A program made the position numbers and the translations under genes. Below the pieces are notes generated by a model. It was not told the DNA's origin. It ran no database searches and saw nothing but the letters and a program-made list of their open reading frames with translations. Positions 46,562-58,499 of a stretch of 64,000 bases of DNA are shown here, in pieces (the first letter of the stretch is position 1; each line of letters opens with the position of its first letter). Origin of the DNA: Marsupella aquatica (lineage: Eukaryota > Marchantiophyta). The stretch spans positions 11,470,001-11,534,000 of the forward strand of contig OZ316892.1 in assembly GCA_973895155.1 (NCBI GenBank), read 5' to 3'.

Positions 46562-49500
46562 TCTCAGCACACCACATTGTTCTGTTGAATGCATTTAACT
46601 CATGTTGTAGATGTTTAGAATGAAGTCAAAACTTTGGGTTATAATCTTAAGAAGGGTTTTTGGAGAAAGTAGTCACTTGCAATGAGATTTAATTAATGTA
46701 AATTATCAGGATCTAATTATATGTAGTGTGTTGAATCAATCAAAACTGCTGACCTTGTTGGTCATGTGGGAGCACACTCAAAGTCAATTTCAGATCTTTA
46801 TGAAACATTCTTAGACTAGAGTTAGATAGAAATGCATCCAGAATAGACAGAGCTTCAGGCCTTCTTCTAGTTTGAACCAAGTTGGCAGGGTTTCAAATGA
46901 CTCATACTTAAGTCTTGGTGGTCCCATCTGTATAACCAGGGTAAGAAACAGGGCAAAAGTAGGATTGCATTTCATCCTCCTAAACATAGCTAAGGCATAA
47001 CATCTCAAAGCCAAGGCAAACAAGGATCTCTGATGATGACTATGACATACAAATGATGAGGCAGCTTAGGGCATTTCAAAAATTGATCTCTAACATGGAA
47101 ATGCTATCTTTTGGGGGTCTTGGGGATGCTTTGTAAGTAGAGTCAGTCATTTCTGTAGAGGGAATGTCATGCATTGGAATTTGTTTTTGTCCATTCCTGC
47201 CATCAATTATAACTTTTCAGTTTTTGGACCATGAATGTTTCAAGGATAATTGAGAATTACCTATGCACATCAACACACCTGCACCAAATGACCCACAAAC
47301 AAAGTTGCAATTTGGGAGATTTGTTAGATGTCCTTTCCAGATCTTTGTTATAAGCTGACTATCAGATAAGCCAGCTCGATCATCTATTCCAACACGCTTT
47401 CATGCAATTTCAATGACTATTATAATCAGGTGTAGGTGTACGTAGAAGCAGCCTGAGGAAGGAAGGTCACCAAGTATTGCCGCACTTGGTTGCACCCTGA
47501 CAATCAATCTGAGGGATAAACTGTTTACTTAGAGTAAGATGAGGGTCGAACAACTGCATATAGCTAGCCATTGGACTTGTAGGCGTGTCTGGGTAACCTT
47601 GGCCCTACAACATTAGCCTTCAAATATCATATTCCCAGAGCATTTTGATACTTGGAAAAAACTTGAGAGAATGTATTTGAGGCCCTAGTGTCTTGTGCAT
47701 AGCTATAGATCATTGGTTGCAGTCATTTACTTGAAGCCAAGATTGATAGTTACAAAGCCCTTAGTGATGTGACCTGAAATCAAACAGACACCAACAAAAT
47801 GGCTACAAAAAGTTGTAAGGGGGGTCACCTTGGACACGTGGAGGGATCTATGGTACTAGTGAGATCCAAAAGTGGTGAGTGGATGTGTGCAACTTTAGTA
47901 TATGGCAAAGGGCCACCTAGACAATATTCACATGATCAAAATAGTGTTTCTAGGAGCTCCTAGACCAATTAAAAGTGGAGAACAAAAGCCATGAGTATTA
48001 TCATAATAGGAAAGGATCACAAAGACAAAGTCAGGATACACACCTGGCTCATGAAGTAGTTTTTCATATTCAAAGTTACTCATCATGAAAAAAGGAGAGT
48101 TCCATGACTGCAAAAGAAAGCAATCATGTGACAAACCCTGAAGCCATGGTTTGAAGGCATGACAAATTGCTCTCCCTTTCGGATCACTTGAAATTGTGGC
48201 AAAATTCATTGGGGTAAAACAAAAGGAAAACATCTGATAGAACCTCCACCCTTGACAAAAGCTATCTGGAAACATTGTGCATCTTTTGATGAGTCTATTG
48301 AAATAATTATGAGTCAAAATTTTGAACCCTGTGAGCCACAAAAGTGGCATTTTAACTTAGGTTAAACTTTTCAAAACCTACCTACTGTCAATGTCTGTCG
48401 GTAAAGGTTTTAGGGTGTATTTTGATTTCAAAACTTTCATGCAAGGTGCATTGTGTGTCTTTTCAAAAATCACATACGAGTCGTCCATGGTTAGACTTGT
48501 TTATGAATAGGAGCAATACTTTGGAAATTTGTTGGTCAAATCCTCCACACAAACTCTCTTCTGAGACTGGTGAGGCCATGTTTTGTGTTCCGAGAAGGGC
48601 ATGGGAAAGTAAACGCAAATTGTAATCAGGTAGGATACAAGGGGGCTCTACTCCCATCCCGGGAGAGGAGCATCACTTTTCTCCATGACACTATTTGATG
48701 TCCGTACGCAGATAGGAATTTGATTAGCCTGATATCCACTCGATTCGCTTTTTTAGTTTTTCCCAGAACGCTGTCTAGAACACTTTCGAGAGAACATCAA
48801 TTTAAATATACACAATCGAAAACAATCAACATCGAGTGCTTTGATAGAAACTGTGTGCTTGTTTTGTTGTGGTAATGATCAACCTGTCCAAAATATGCAC
48901 GAGACACGTAGGGTTGGTCTGCTGCATGGTAGTTGGAGATCGCACGGCCTGCAAATTAAATCACCACAATTGAGTTTTGAATGGGTGCCAAGCAAAGAAA
49001 TATTGAAGACGGTCTGCGCGATGGCTTAGAAATTGAGATAACCATGGAAAATAGTGCAAAGCTAGGGGACATGGCGGACACTGTGGGGGAACACATGAAC
49101 AGCAGTAATGCAATGGGAAAGTTGGAGTGATCCAAATCCCGAGTGCCCCATTCCGGAGATGTATGTTAGCAAGCTTCACAAATAAAATACTTGACTTTGA
49201 TGTTTTCTAAGATCAGGGGATGACAGAGCTCTTGATGTTTTCAAAGCATACAGAGTACCGTTAGAAAGATCCGTATCAAGTGAATTTAGAATTCAAGCGA
49301 AAGTTGGCTGCAGAATTCCTCAATCATTGAATAAGACAAAACAGAGCAGCTCACAATTCATACACATCTTGCCGACTTTCTTGGAGTGCAGGGGGCAACA
49401 ATTCTGTAGAAGCCCAGCTTGTCAACAAATAGTCAACGGACCCGGGCAAAGCCCATTGAGTCCAGCGAGCATACACATGACTCGATAGGAGAAACTATAC

Positions 49501-49789
49501 TCTCTGCTTCACTTCACGCAATATTTTCAAATGAAGTGGGACAATAACGCCACAGTACTGTACTTGCTCGTTGCAGAGAGAAACGGCAGCCTTTATTGAT
49601 TGCACGCCAACTCCTTCAGACTCCTGGAGAAATTTTCCGCAGTTCGTAATTCCGAATGCTTCTGGTCTTCCTTAGATCCATGCTTTACGACATTGAAAGG
49701 TTTCATCCCTTCCTCAATCAAAACACGTAGAGGAAGGTGAAACAAATTTACACCGGTTTGACATTAGATTCTATAAAAATTGAGACTCC
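46562..49789. other. Spacer between the unidentified gene and PEX2
   Basis: No gene is recognised. A 140-codon minus-strand frame at 47928-48350 has no family resemblance or splice partners. The right end likely includes the PEX2 3' UTR. Confidence 0.45.
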
Positions 49790-52102
49790 TCAATCAGGCC
49801 TTGTCTCAACACTAACTTCAAAATGGTGCCGCTTTATAGCTCCTACTTGAGTGTTGCACTTCAAGCAATGAAATGAGGAGTTGGAAATGCATCTGGTCCG
49901 TAAACAGAAATAACAATAAAGATGCCCGCAGGGGACAGTAGTGTAGGGTACAATTACAGGGAATGCCTCACAAATTGGACAAGCACCCTCCCTAAGGTTG
50001 AGAGCAGTTTGCCCACTTGAAAACGGGGCCAGTATCTTCTTGATGGATATCATTTTCAGCAGAGGTAACATTAGCAAGAGGAGTTCCTGCAGAGCATCAA
50101 TCAGGTGCTTCGAATTAGTACAGATCTTTATGCAGTGAGAGATTCTGTCCTTGATGGTGCTTATCCAAACCCAATCCCAAATTCAAGGAAACATATATAC
50201 GATGACTTGACTTATCGGAGAGTAAATGTCCACATACTGAAAATTCGTGCCAGACAAGTTGACGGTTCATGTATTCGAAGCTAATAAGTCTATTAAGTCT
50301 GGGTCCCCCAAAAATAAGGCGTGCTTTTATGGCCCGCTCAATAATAGTTCGATACCTGCCACATTCAATACATAGTTAGACATCCCCTTCTTTGGACCAA
50401 ACGTATCTGTCAGATATTGTAGTAGCAAGAACCCAAGACAGGCCAGAGATATTGTGGCATATGACCGAAAGAGATATCACAAAATGGATGCTTTTACAGG
50501 CGAAAATTTTGATAACAGGACTGCCAATTTCCGGAAGGCAGAACAAGTTGGGGATGAGAGGCTAACCTTCCAGTGTAGAGGAAAACTAAAAGATTTAGCA
50601 AATCAGCCACCTTATACACTCCCTCAGACTTCTGGAGAAGTGCCCAAATTCTTCGAGGCCAAGAGTTCTGTCACAATTGACATAAATCATCAATATAATC
50701 TTTCTTAATAACTCTTATTGCACCTGAGGAGTCCCAAAGGAGGAAACATGTGCATAATTCCAAGTGCATTGTTCACGACTTGGCTGAAGTGAATTTAATT
50801 TAGGTACAAAGGTTTCGATAGCGAGGGTAAAGTTTCCAACAGCATCATACCCGCTCATTATGTCCCCAACGTTGGAAAGGTGAAAGCAATTGAAGACGGC
50901 TCCATCCATAATTCCCACCGACCATGGCCACGCAGTAACAAAGCTTTTGAAACTTAGTTAGCCCTTCCCCCTCCAACCCTGTCCTGGCTAAAGCCCAGTA
51001 AGCAGATTCACAGAACAACTCAATTAGTCACTGTAGAACAGCTGAGTCTGCGGTTAATTGACCTAAAAATCAAGATCAGCAACACTTTCCGTGCAAACAA
51101 AGCTGTTGACGTGTAATTATCAACTAATATATACGTAAGGCTGAAAGAACTCATTGCCAGAATGGGACTACGTAAAAGCCCCCGACCGAATCCTACCTCT
51201 TCCGGCAGCTACAATGGCGTCATAGGATCTCTCATTGCGATAGCGAAGATCCATCAGCGCATTCCCTGGAGTTGGGCGATCGACCCATATTGATAATCTC
51301 CAAATCAACAAATCTAGAAACGCGTTTAGCTCTGGTTCGTAGCGCAAGAGTAGACCTGACTGCATACAACTACGGCCTTGTAAGAAAGTTCGTCACCGGG
51401 TCACTCGATAATTAGAGGTTGCGAAGAACAAGCCATATTGTCCACAGGACAAAGAATCTAAAGGGGAACTCAGTTTATCAAACTAATTTCATTTCCCGGA
51501 GTGGCCTTAGAACGACATCAGATCCAAAACCCTAATCCCCAATCCCACTAGAACTTGCTAGACGACCCAATACATCTAGGAAGGAGAAAGCATGAAAATG
51601 GCCATACTGATCATAGTTCATTAAGTGCTTTCAAAGTAGCAATTCAACCTTGGAGATTCTGCGCAATTTGTGGTACAAAATCCATGACAAGACGTCTAAA
51701 CAATCAGCATCGTTTGAAAACCGCATGCTTCTTCGTCAGCGCAAAAATACTTACTTGCGCTAAGGAGAACACTTTCATCAGCTGCTCCTTCAACATGGCC
51801 TTCATCTCGACGTCAAGCCTTGCGGCATCCATCTGATTGACTCGCAAAACAGCCACCGAGGGAGACCCCTGCACAAGGCACTCATCATCAGATTATGCGT
51901 TGATACCACATATCGCCCGACTCCCGACTCGGCGCAATACCATGAACAATACAAGAATCCAGCACACCGAGTTCAACAGGACTACCTTCACCTTCAAGGA
52001 AAGCCGGAATTGTTCCAATTGCGGAGCCAGAGTCTGATGAGTCTGCCTCCATGCATCTGCCGGTGGCGGTACAGCGGGAGCAGAATCGTCGAAATCCATC
52101 AT
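49790..52102 (-). CDS. PEX2: Peroxisome biogenesis factor 2 (RING E3 ubiquitin ligase)
   Basis: Seven exons: 52102-51992, 51868-51755, 51359-51197, 50987-50851, 50667-50567, 50355-50238, 50086-49790. All junctions keep phase, giving 346 aa, close to the plant norm. PEX2 is an integral peroxisomal membrane protein that forms the RING ubiquitin-ligase complex with PEX10 and PEX12, needed to recycle the PEX5 import receptor. The N terminus has PPPADAWRQTHQTLAPQ, then RVNQMDAARLDVEMKAMLKE, LLLRYEPELNAFLDLLIWRL and DRPTPGNALMDLRYR. Further blocks are GLTKFQKLCYCVAMVGGNYG and LLNLLVFLYTGRYRTIIERA, the latter formed across a split arginine codon. The C3HC4 RING is complete: C284, C287, C301, H303, C306, C309, C322, C325. 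The start is the first of two adjacent ATGs. Confidence 0.96.
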
Positions 52103-52587
52103 TCCTCCAGTTCTCGAAGGGGAGAATTCCTAGTAACAGCCCCGCTTGCTCGCCAGCGACATCAAACAACCCCTCTCATAGGTTTTTCTACCCGAAAACT
52201 CCTGTTCGACCCATAGCTGCATGGCCTCGAACAGGCCCTCCTTCTCTGAAACGATTCATGTCCCAGAACCCCAAAAAGTTCGTCACACTTGTCGAATCAA
52301 CGACCTTCGCACTATTTCACGCACAAACTCGTGGGTCCAAAGCTCTAATGGAATTCTACAGTTCTACAAGACTGTTTACAGGGTTAACATAAACTGCTCT
52401 CGACATTTGGCACACTGAGAAACATCGAATACGGCAAGAAAGATGCCTCGCATTTTGTATCTAGCGAGTCGTGCACGAGTTTACAGGTGAATCTCCGGCC
52501 TTTTCGTGCAAAGCTTCCCTAAGGATGAGGAGCCTTTTTGCTTACGAGGCGACCCCAACTACTGTAGGCTGCAATTATGTGTTTCAG

Positions 52588-53710
52588 TGCAGATTGCAAA
52601 GAAACAATCTGGAGATGTATTCGTCACTGAATGTCGTCAGCACTGTTTCTGTTTGGGCACTGTCTTCCTTTTTACTGGCAGGAGTCAGGTTTCACCTCAG
52701 GTTAAAAGTTAGAGCACTCCTCATTCACAATTTGGTAAATCCATTCAGGGAGACGAGGCCTTGGATTGTCATTAAATTAATGACTTTCGCCCTGCCTAGA
52801 AAATCCGGAAAATGATAATGTTTTTTTTGTGTGTAACTACAGTAGCTTTGTCTGAACCCCACTTTTGGGTGGGGTTAGTGTAACAAGTCGGGCGCCGCCT
52901 CCTAACTTGGGTGGCCTACCACCAGGCCAGAGCCTGCTGGATTAAGGCATAGACTCTTTCCTGGGTTTTAACTTGTTACTAACGTTCACACTTTGGGGGG
53001 CTGGTCAAGCGGGCAACTAGTAGGGAAGTCATAAATGACTTTCCAGAGACTTGTAGCCCTGAATGTAAATCGTGAGTAGTGGGTTGCCTGATTGGATTTG
53101 CTTATGGTGACAACAAACTGCACCAGAGTGGCATCCTCACCAGATGCGCAACATGCAACATATAGGATTAAGGGCGTATGGTCTGCTTTACAAGATACAG
53201 GGTGACTGCATGTCAATCTACATATGCGGGGAGACATATGGAAGATGATATACTCGTAAAGGGTATATTATACATTTTATCGTACTTCCAGGTTTTGTGT
53301 TCACATATGGTTGGACCCGCTTACATTTCTGTTGTGTTTGCCTGACTTAACCTTGTATGGAGACCATATAACTTACAATGAGAAATTAAAACCTACACAT
53401 GGAGAGGAGTAAGTGGCTAAGGACCATAAGAAGTGAAGGCATGACCTTGAAGTGTTTGAGTGCAGATTGCAGAACAATGTGGAGATGCATCACTCAGTGA
53501 ATGTAGTCTGCACTCTATTCCTGTTTGGGCATTGCCTTCTTTTTGACTCGTATGAGTCAGGTTTGACCTCAGGTTAAAAGTTAGAGCATTCCCACCTGTC
53601 ACCCGATTCACTTGGTAAATCGTGAGTAGCAAGTTGAATGGGGGACCGGCTCATCTGAGGGTGCACCCCGAGCAGCATCCTCACCTGATGCGCAATGTGC
53701 AATGAACTCC
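52588..53710. repeat. Diverged segmental duplication
   Basis: Segment 52588-52745 (GCAGATTGCA, GGAGATG, CTGTTTGGGCA, GAGTCAGGTTT, CACCTCAGGTTAAAAGTTAG) recurs at 53461-53620. Segment 53059-53158 (AAATCGTGAGTAG, GCATCCTCACC, GATGCGCAA) recurs at 53616-53705. The second occurrences are contiguous, so two blocks of one older element are present. Confidence 0.7.
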
Positions 53711-55671
53711 AATGGTCTTCTGTCAATTTGCGACAACCATCTAGGTGTCTTGCAATATGTCAATCCGTGCAGTCCTGAGTGTTTGGTGGGCGGTGCGCAA
53801 CCTTGCACCCCAACTCATCAGTTCTGGTGTGTGGGAGACAACTATTGGATGGCCAGGCTTCGGGATAAAAAACTTTCAGGGCTTGGTAAAGAATTAAATT
53901 TTAGTTTGCTGAGCCAATCACGCTGAAGTTGCACATTTCTTGCAACCAGTGGGAATAATCTTCTGTGGTGGTAATGAGATTAACATAAAAATAATTAAAT
54001 AAAATCATTTTGGCGCTCAACACAAAATGTGACTTGACAAAAATGGTGGGCCAAAGAAATGATGTGGAAATTCAATCCCAAACACAATAGGTTGAAAAGT
54101 TTGGATGAGGTGAAATCTAGGGGTCTCACTTCCACCAAAACTGCTCATTATGTGCGACAAAGCATAAAGTTATTTTGTTGGTTCTAAGGAAATACTTTAA
54201 CATTATTGTAGAAGAACTTTAGGGTTTTTTTTAATCCAATTTAGAGATATCTAGGAAAAGATGAAACTTTTGAAACCCAAATTGGATTATTCAAAGATCA
54301 CACAAAGTCCATTCCTTCATAACATCACACATGCTAGGGGGTGAGACCCTAGAGCATGAAATACCTGGGAAAATGGATTGTTTTTGTTGAAATTAACCTC
54401 AAACACATGTTTTGGCTAGGTATCAGCTATCTACTAGAAGACATGGAAGACATAAAATGAGAACTTTTTGGGTGCAAAAATTAAAATGGCCACCTGCAAG
54501 TTAAAGTAGCTTTTGGCCATAAAAGATTACCACTACTCTAGGTCAGTGATTAACATAGATAAGAGCATTCCCACATGTTGCCTTGATCACCTTGCCTGAG
54601 ACTCCTTTAGTGAGAGGCTCTCACTAACAGGAAATTCCTACTGGCATGTCGAGTTAATAACACCCTCTTGGTCTGCCAGATTTGACTCCCACAGCCACAT
54701 TTCTTAAGTCAGCTCAACTTGGACTTCCTGCCCATTCTTGCTATTCTCTCCGGGTGGCATTGATCCACCAATCTCAAGCACAACATTGCCATTTGCAGTA
54801 GTTTAGTGGACTACAAACAGACCTCAACAATATCATTTTGGGTGGGGATGTCATGTGGGTGCAGGCCGCCACTGACAACACTGGAAGCTGTATACCTAGC
54901 TGTTGATCCAGATGCTTGGTTGTGACCCAAAGGGATGCTCTAATATGTTCAATTTAAAAACTCACATTAGAGTCATTTGCAGTCAACAAAGGTTAAATGA
55001 CCATGGTCCACTTTTACAACCTTGTGGATTTAGGTCACCATAATTAGCGGGATAATTAGTAGTCAATAATCTATACTATTATCTTGATCAAAGTATAACA
55101 TTCATGACCTACTCCTTGAAATGAACCCATAGGCCACAAGTGTTTTGGTAACAAATTTTTTTAATATTTAGATTATGTTTGTGAGCGGGTTTGTGAGTAG
55201 GGACACGCATGGGGAGTCTGGGTACAAGGAGCCCTTCATGAGCACATCCATGGTATTAGGTCTATAGTACATAACCACTTACACCTGGTTGATGACCAAA
55301 CAGGTCATGTAGCATGTTCCATGAGCTCCTCTTTGGTCGGGGATATTAGAAAATGACTCAAGTTCTCGACTTTAGTTAGTTTGGCCTTACTAGGGTTAGT
55401 TAACCTTGGATTACTTTAGGATAAAATCCACTTAGATTAGGCCCGCCCCCATGGGGGTATAGGTTGGAGGGAGAGCATTCTCTCCCTCATTCTTCCTATG
55501 TACTTTCTCATGAGCTATGGATCTTTCAAGAGTTTCTCCATCGTGATATCTTGTTGATGTAGTGTGAGATTGAGTGCTCTTATGTTCCGCATTACTATCG
55601 AGGCTGGAGCCGACTGTTTCTTACAAGAGATTTGTGGTTTTGTCCAATGAGACTCCTGTTGTTGTCTCCCT

Positions 55672-55780
55672 CTGTCACTCCCCCCCCCCCCAACTCATAG
55701 AGTCCTTTGAAATCAACTTACCTGGTTGACTCCATGCAACACTCAAATGCCTAGCCATTTGACTAATAAAGCACAATCAA
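55672..55780. repeat. Dispersed repeat, copy B
   Basis: Matches 18540-18665 in order: GTCACTCCCCCC, AGAGTCCTTTGAAATCAA, CTGGTTGACTCC, CAACACTCAAATGCC, TAGCCAT-TGACT. The C run at its left end is longer here. Family unknown. Confidence 0.5.
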
Positions 55781-55923
55781 AAGCTACTCCATTTCCATAC
55801 TGACTAGAGGCCTCTAGACCATGACTCTAACTGAGAGCATAATTGAAAGTGAGAATGAAAACAAAAAACAGGGATATGACAAAATTGAATACAAAATAGC
55901 AGGGAATCCCTGTTTCTACAAGT

Positions 55924-56205
55924 TTTTTTCCTCATCATAGCTATTTCTTTTCAAGGAATGGGTAATCAGTCTAGTCTCACCCATGCTTGATGTTTTTTTC
56001 CTCCTCATAGCTATTTATCTTCAAGGAATGGGTAATCAGTCTAGTCTCACCCATGCTTGACTTTTTTTCCCTCCTCATAGCTATTTATTTTCAAAGAATG
56101 GGTAATCAGTCTAGTTTCACCCATGCTTGACTTTTTTCCCTCCTCATAGCTATTTATTTTCAAGGAATGGGTAATCAGTCTAGTTTCACCGATGCTTGAC
56201 ACTGG
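55924..56205. repeat. Tandem repeat, about 69 bp x 4
   Basis: Four copies of TTTTTTCCTC-TCATAGCTAT, TTTCAAGGAATGGGTAATCA and GTCTAGTCTCACCCATGCTT start near 55924, 55993, 56062 and 56132. Divergence is only a few bases per copy. It is followed at once by a second, unrelated array. Confidence 0.9.
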
Positions 56206-56278
56206 GAAATCTAGGTACCAGGTTGACTCCCCACAACATTCAATTTCCCTTGCCATCTCCCTTATACCCACCAGCAAT

Positions 56279-57350
56279 TCAGGTCAACATCACTACAGTA
56301 TTGTTCTAAATGTTTGTAGTGTCCTAAATAAATATCATCACTTACTCACAACACTCCAGGTCAACTTCACTACAGTATTGTTCTAAACATTTATAATGTC
56401 CCAAATAAACATCATCACTTACTCAGAACACTCCAGGTCACCATCAGTACAGTATTGTTCTAAATATTCACACTGTTGTAACTAGCATCACTTAAGCATT
56501 GTTCTAAATCTTTACAGGGTCCTAAATAAATACCATCACTGACTCACAACACTTCAGGTCAACATCATTACCTCACTTAGCCAAAGGACTGTTCACAAAA
56601 TAATCTGAAGGGAAAAGAATATCCTTCTCAAGTATTATTTCTAAATATTTACAGGGTCCTAAATAAACGTCACCACTGATTCACAACACTTCAGGTCAAC
56701 CTCACTACAGTCTTCTTGCTCGTTCTAACAAGTATGTCATACTGTTCTAATTATCCTCACTTATCTAAAGTACTCTTCTAAAAAATAATCTGAAGGGAAA
56801 AGAATATTCTGCTTAAGTATTGTTTCTAAATATTTACAGGGTCCTAAATAAACGTCACCACTGATTCACAACACTTCAGGTCAACCCCACGACAGTCTTG
56901 CTCGTTCTAATAAATATTCACACTGTTCTAACTATCCTCACTTACCCACAGTACTGTTCTCAAAATAATCTGATTTAAAAGAATATCCTTCTTAAGTATT
57001 GTTCTAAATACATTACAGGGTCCTAAATAAACGTCACCACTACTGAAGGCACTGATTCACAACACTTCAGGTCAACCTCACTACAGTCGTGTTCGTTCTA
57101 ATAAATATGTCATACTGTTCTAACTATCCTCACTTATCCAAAGTACTCTTCTCAAAATAATCTGAAGGGAAAATAATATCCTTCTTAAGTAATGTTTCTA
57201 AATATTTCCAGGTTCCTAAATAAAGGTCACCACTGATTCACAAACACTTCAGGTCAACCTCACTACAGTCCTGCTCGTTCTAATAAATATGTCATACTGT
57301 TCTAAACTTCTAACTGTCCTCACTTACCACCCAAAGCACTGTTCTCAAAA
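56279..57350. repeat. Tandem array (80 to about 190 bp units) next to the ARF gene
   Basis: The first units are about 80 bp; from about 56500 the unit grows to about 140 and then 190 bp. Shared words are CACAACACTTCAGGTCAACC, TACAGGGTCCTAAATAAACG, TCACCACTGATTC and AAAATAATCTGAAGGGAAA. AGGTCAAC, whose reverse strand GTTGACCT contains the W-box core TTGACC, occurs at 56281, 56358, 56556, 56693, 56878, 57069 and 57251; a mutated copy is at 56435. The array ends where the GC-rich ARF leader begins. Confidence 0.85.
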
Positions 57351-57369
57351 TAATTTAAAGGGAAAGAAT

Positions 57370-58499
57370 AATGTATCCTTTTCGGTCAGGGCGTGCGCGA
57401 ACCCGACCGTCCCTACCACACACTCCCTACTCTACGCCTTTTGGGGCTTTTTGTTCGTGGTTCCGTCCAATTAGACTCTCTGGTCTTCGCCTTCGTCTCC
57501 GCCTCCGTCTCTTTCTCTCTTTCTCTTGCCCATGGCGTCTACCACGACGAGACTGCGACGAAGTGCGATGCTCCCTCTTGCTTCGATTCGTCGTCCATGG
57601 TGATTCTGCGCTGTTGGGTCGTAGCTGCTGTCCTCGCTATGCGCACCGGGAGGGAAGGAAGCTCGAGAAAGGAGTCGCTCGATCTGTGGTGAGCGTCGTG
57701 CAGGGGAATCCGGGCGACCTTCTTGTCGGAGCGTGTGTCTCTCTCTCTCTCCCTCTCCCTCTCTACTCGGTTGCGTATTAGGCAAAGCTTCAGCAGACAG
57801 CAGGCAGGGTTCGGGGGAGGTGATCGTGTGAAACGCTTCGTTGGGGGTTGCTTGCCACTTCGACCTGCGAAGGTCGAGCGCTTATGGCTTAGGACGGGCT
57901 CTGCTGCTTGTCGATTGAAGCTGCGGGTTGATGATATGACACTTGCCAGAAGCGAAAATCCGTGCGCCTGCTTGTGAGTTGTGTATGGAGGAGTGTGGCA
58001 CTTTTTCGGCCCTGTTGATGTTCCGGGGTTCGGTGAAGAGTGAAGCGTCGTATCTACGAGGTGACTGCCATATCTTCGCAATTTTGCCCTTTGACCCTAC
58101 CTCGGCTTGGGCTCCTTTCAGCGTCTTCCTGTGAGGCCCGCGTGCGAAGGTTCGTTCCCAGTCATGGATCTTTAGGTTAGGACCTCCGCACAAAATTGTC
58201 TCGTGGGTTGGAGATTTGGCTCGTTTTTGAGGATAGATCTCTCATCCCTGTGAGTGACGGACTCGCTGGGGTTAACGCAAGTACTCTGGAGACGGTGCTT
58301 ACACGGAGCTTTTGTAATATCCAGGAGCCGGTTAAAAGTTTTTCGACGTTTTTCGGGTCTTCCGTTAGCTGTAACTCCATTGTGAATCCCAAACTCCCAA
58401 ACGCATGGTCCACAGCCTGTGTGGGTCTTTTTGTTAGAAGGTCAAACTGTGCGTCAATATTGCGAAAATCGCGCCACCGCCCTGTGGTTCTTCTTTGGA
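57370..58499 (+). promoter_or_regulatory. ARF promoter and long 5' leader
   Basis: An abrupt rise in G+C near 57370 marks the ARF upstream region, about 1.1 kb before the ATG. It holds pyrimidine tracts (TCTCTTTCTCTCTTTCTCTT near 57510, and a CT microsatellite at 57739-57766) typical of plant core promoters and leaders. Several upstream ATGs open short frames (for example at 57393), so upstream-ORF control is possible, as known for other ARF leaders. A leader intron cannot be excluded. No TATA box was assigned. Confidence 0.45.

Larger units (their letters stand above)
52103..55920. other. PEX2 upstream region and spacer
   Basis: The first 300-400 bp are GC-richer and hold the PEX2 promoter and leader. 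Further right there are no genes. An 8-bp hairpin (AACCCCAC / GTGGGGTT) lies at 52855-52876 and a 13-base C run at about 55679-55691. Confidence 0.45.

Noticed and set aside
47928-48350. 140-codon minus-strand frame
   Set aside because: No family resemblance, no splice partners and no promoter-like surroundings; likely a chance frame in AT-rich DNA.
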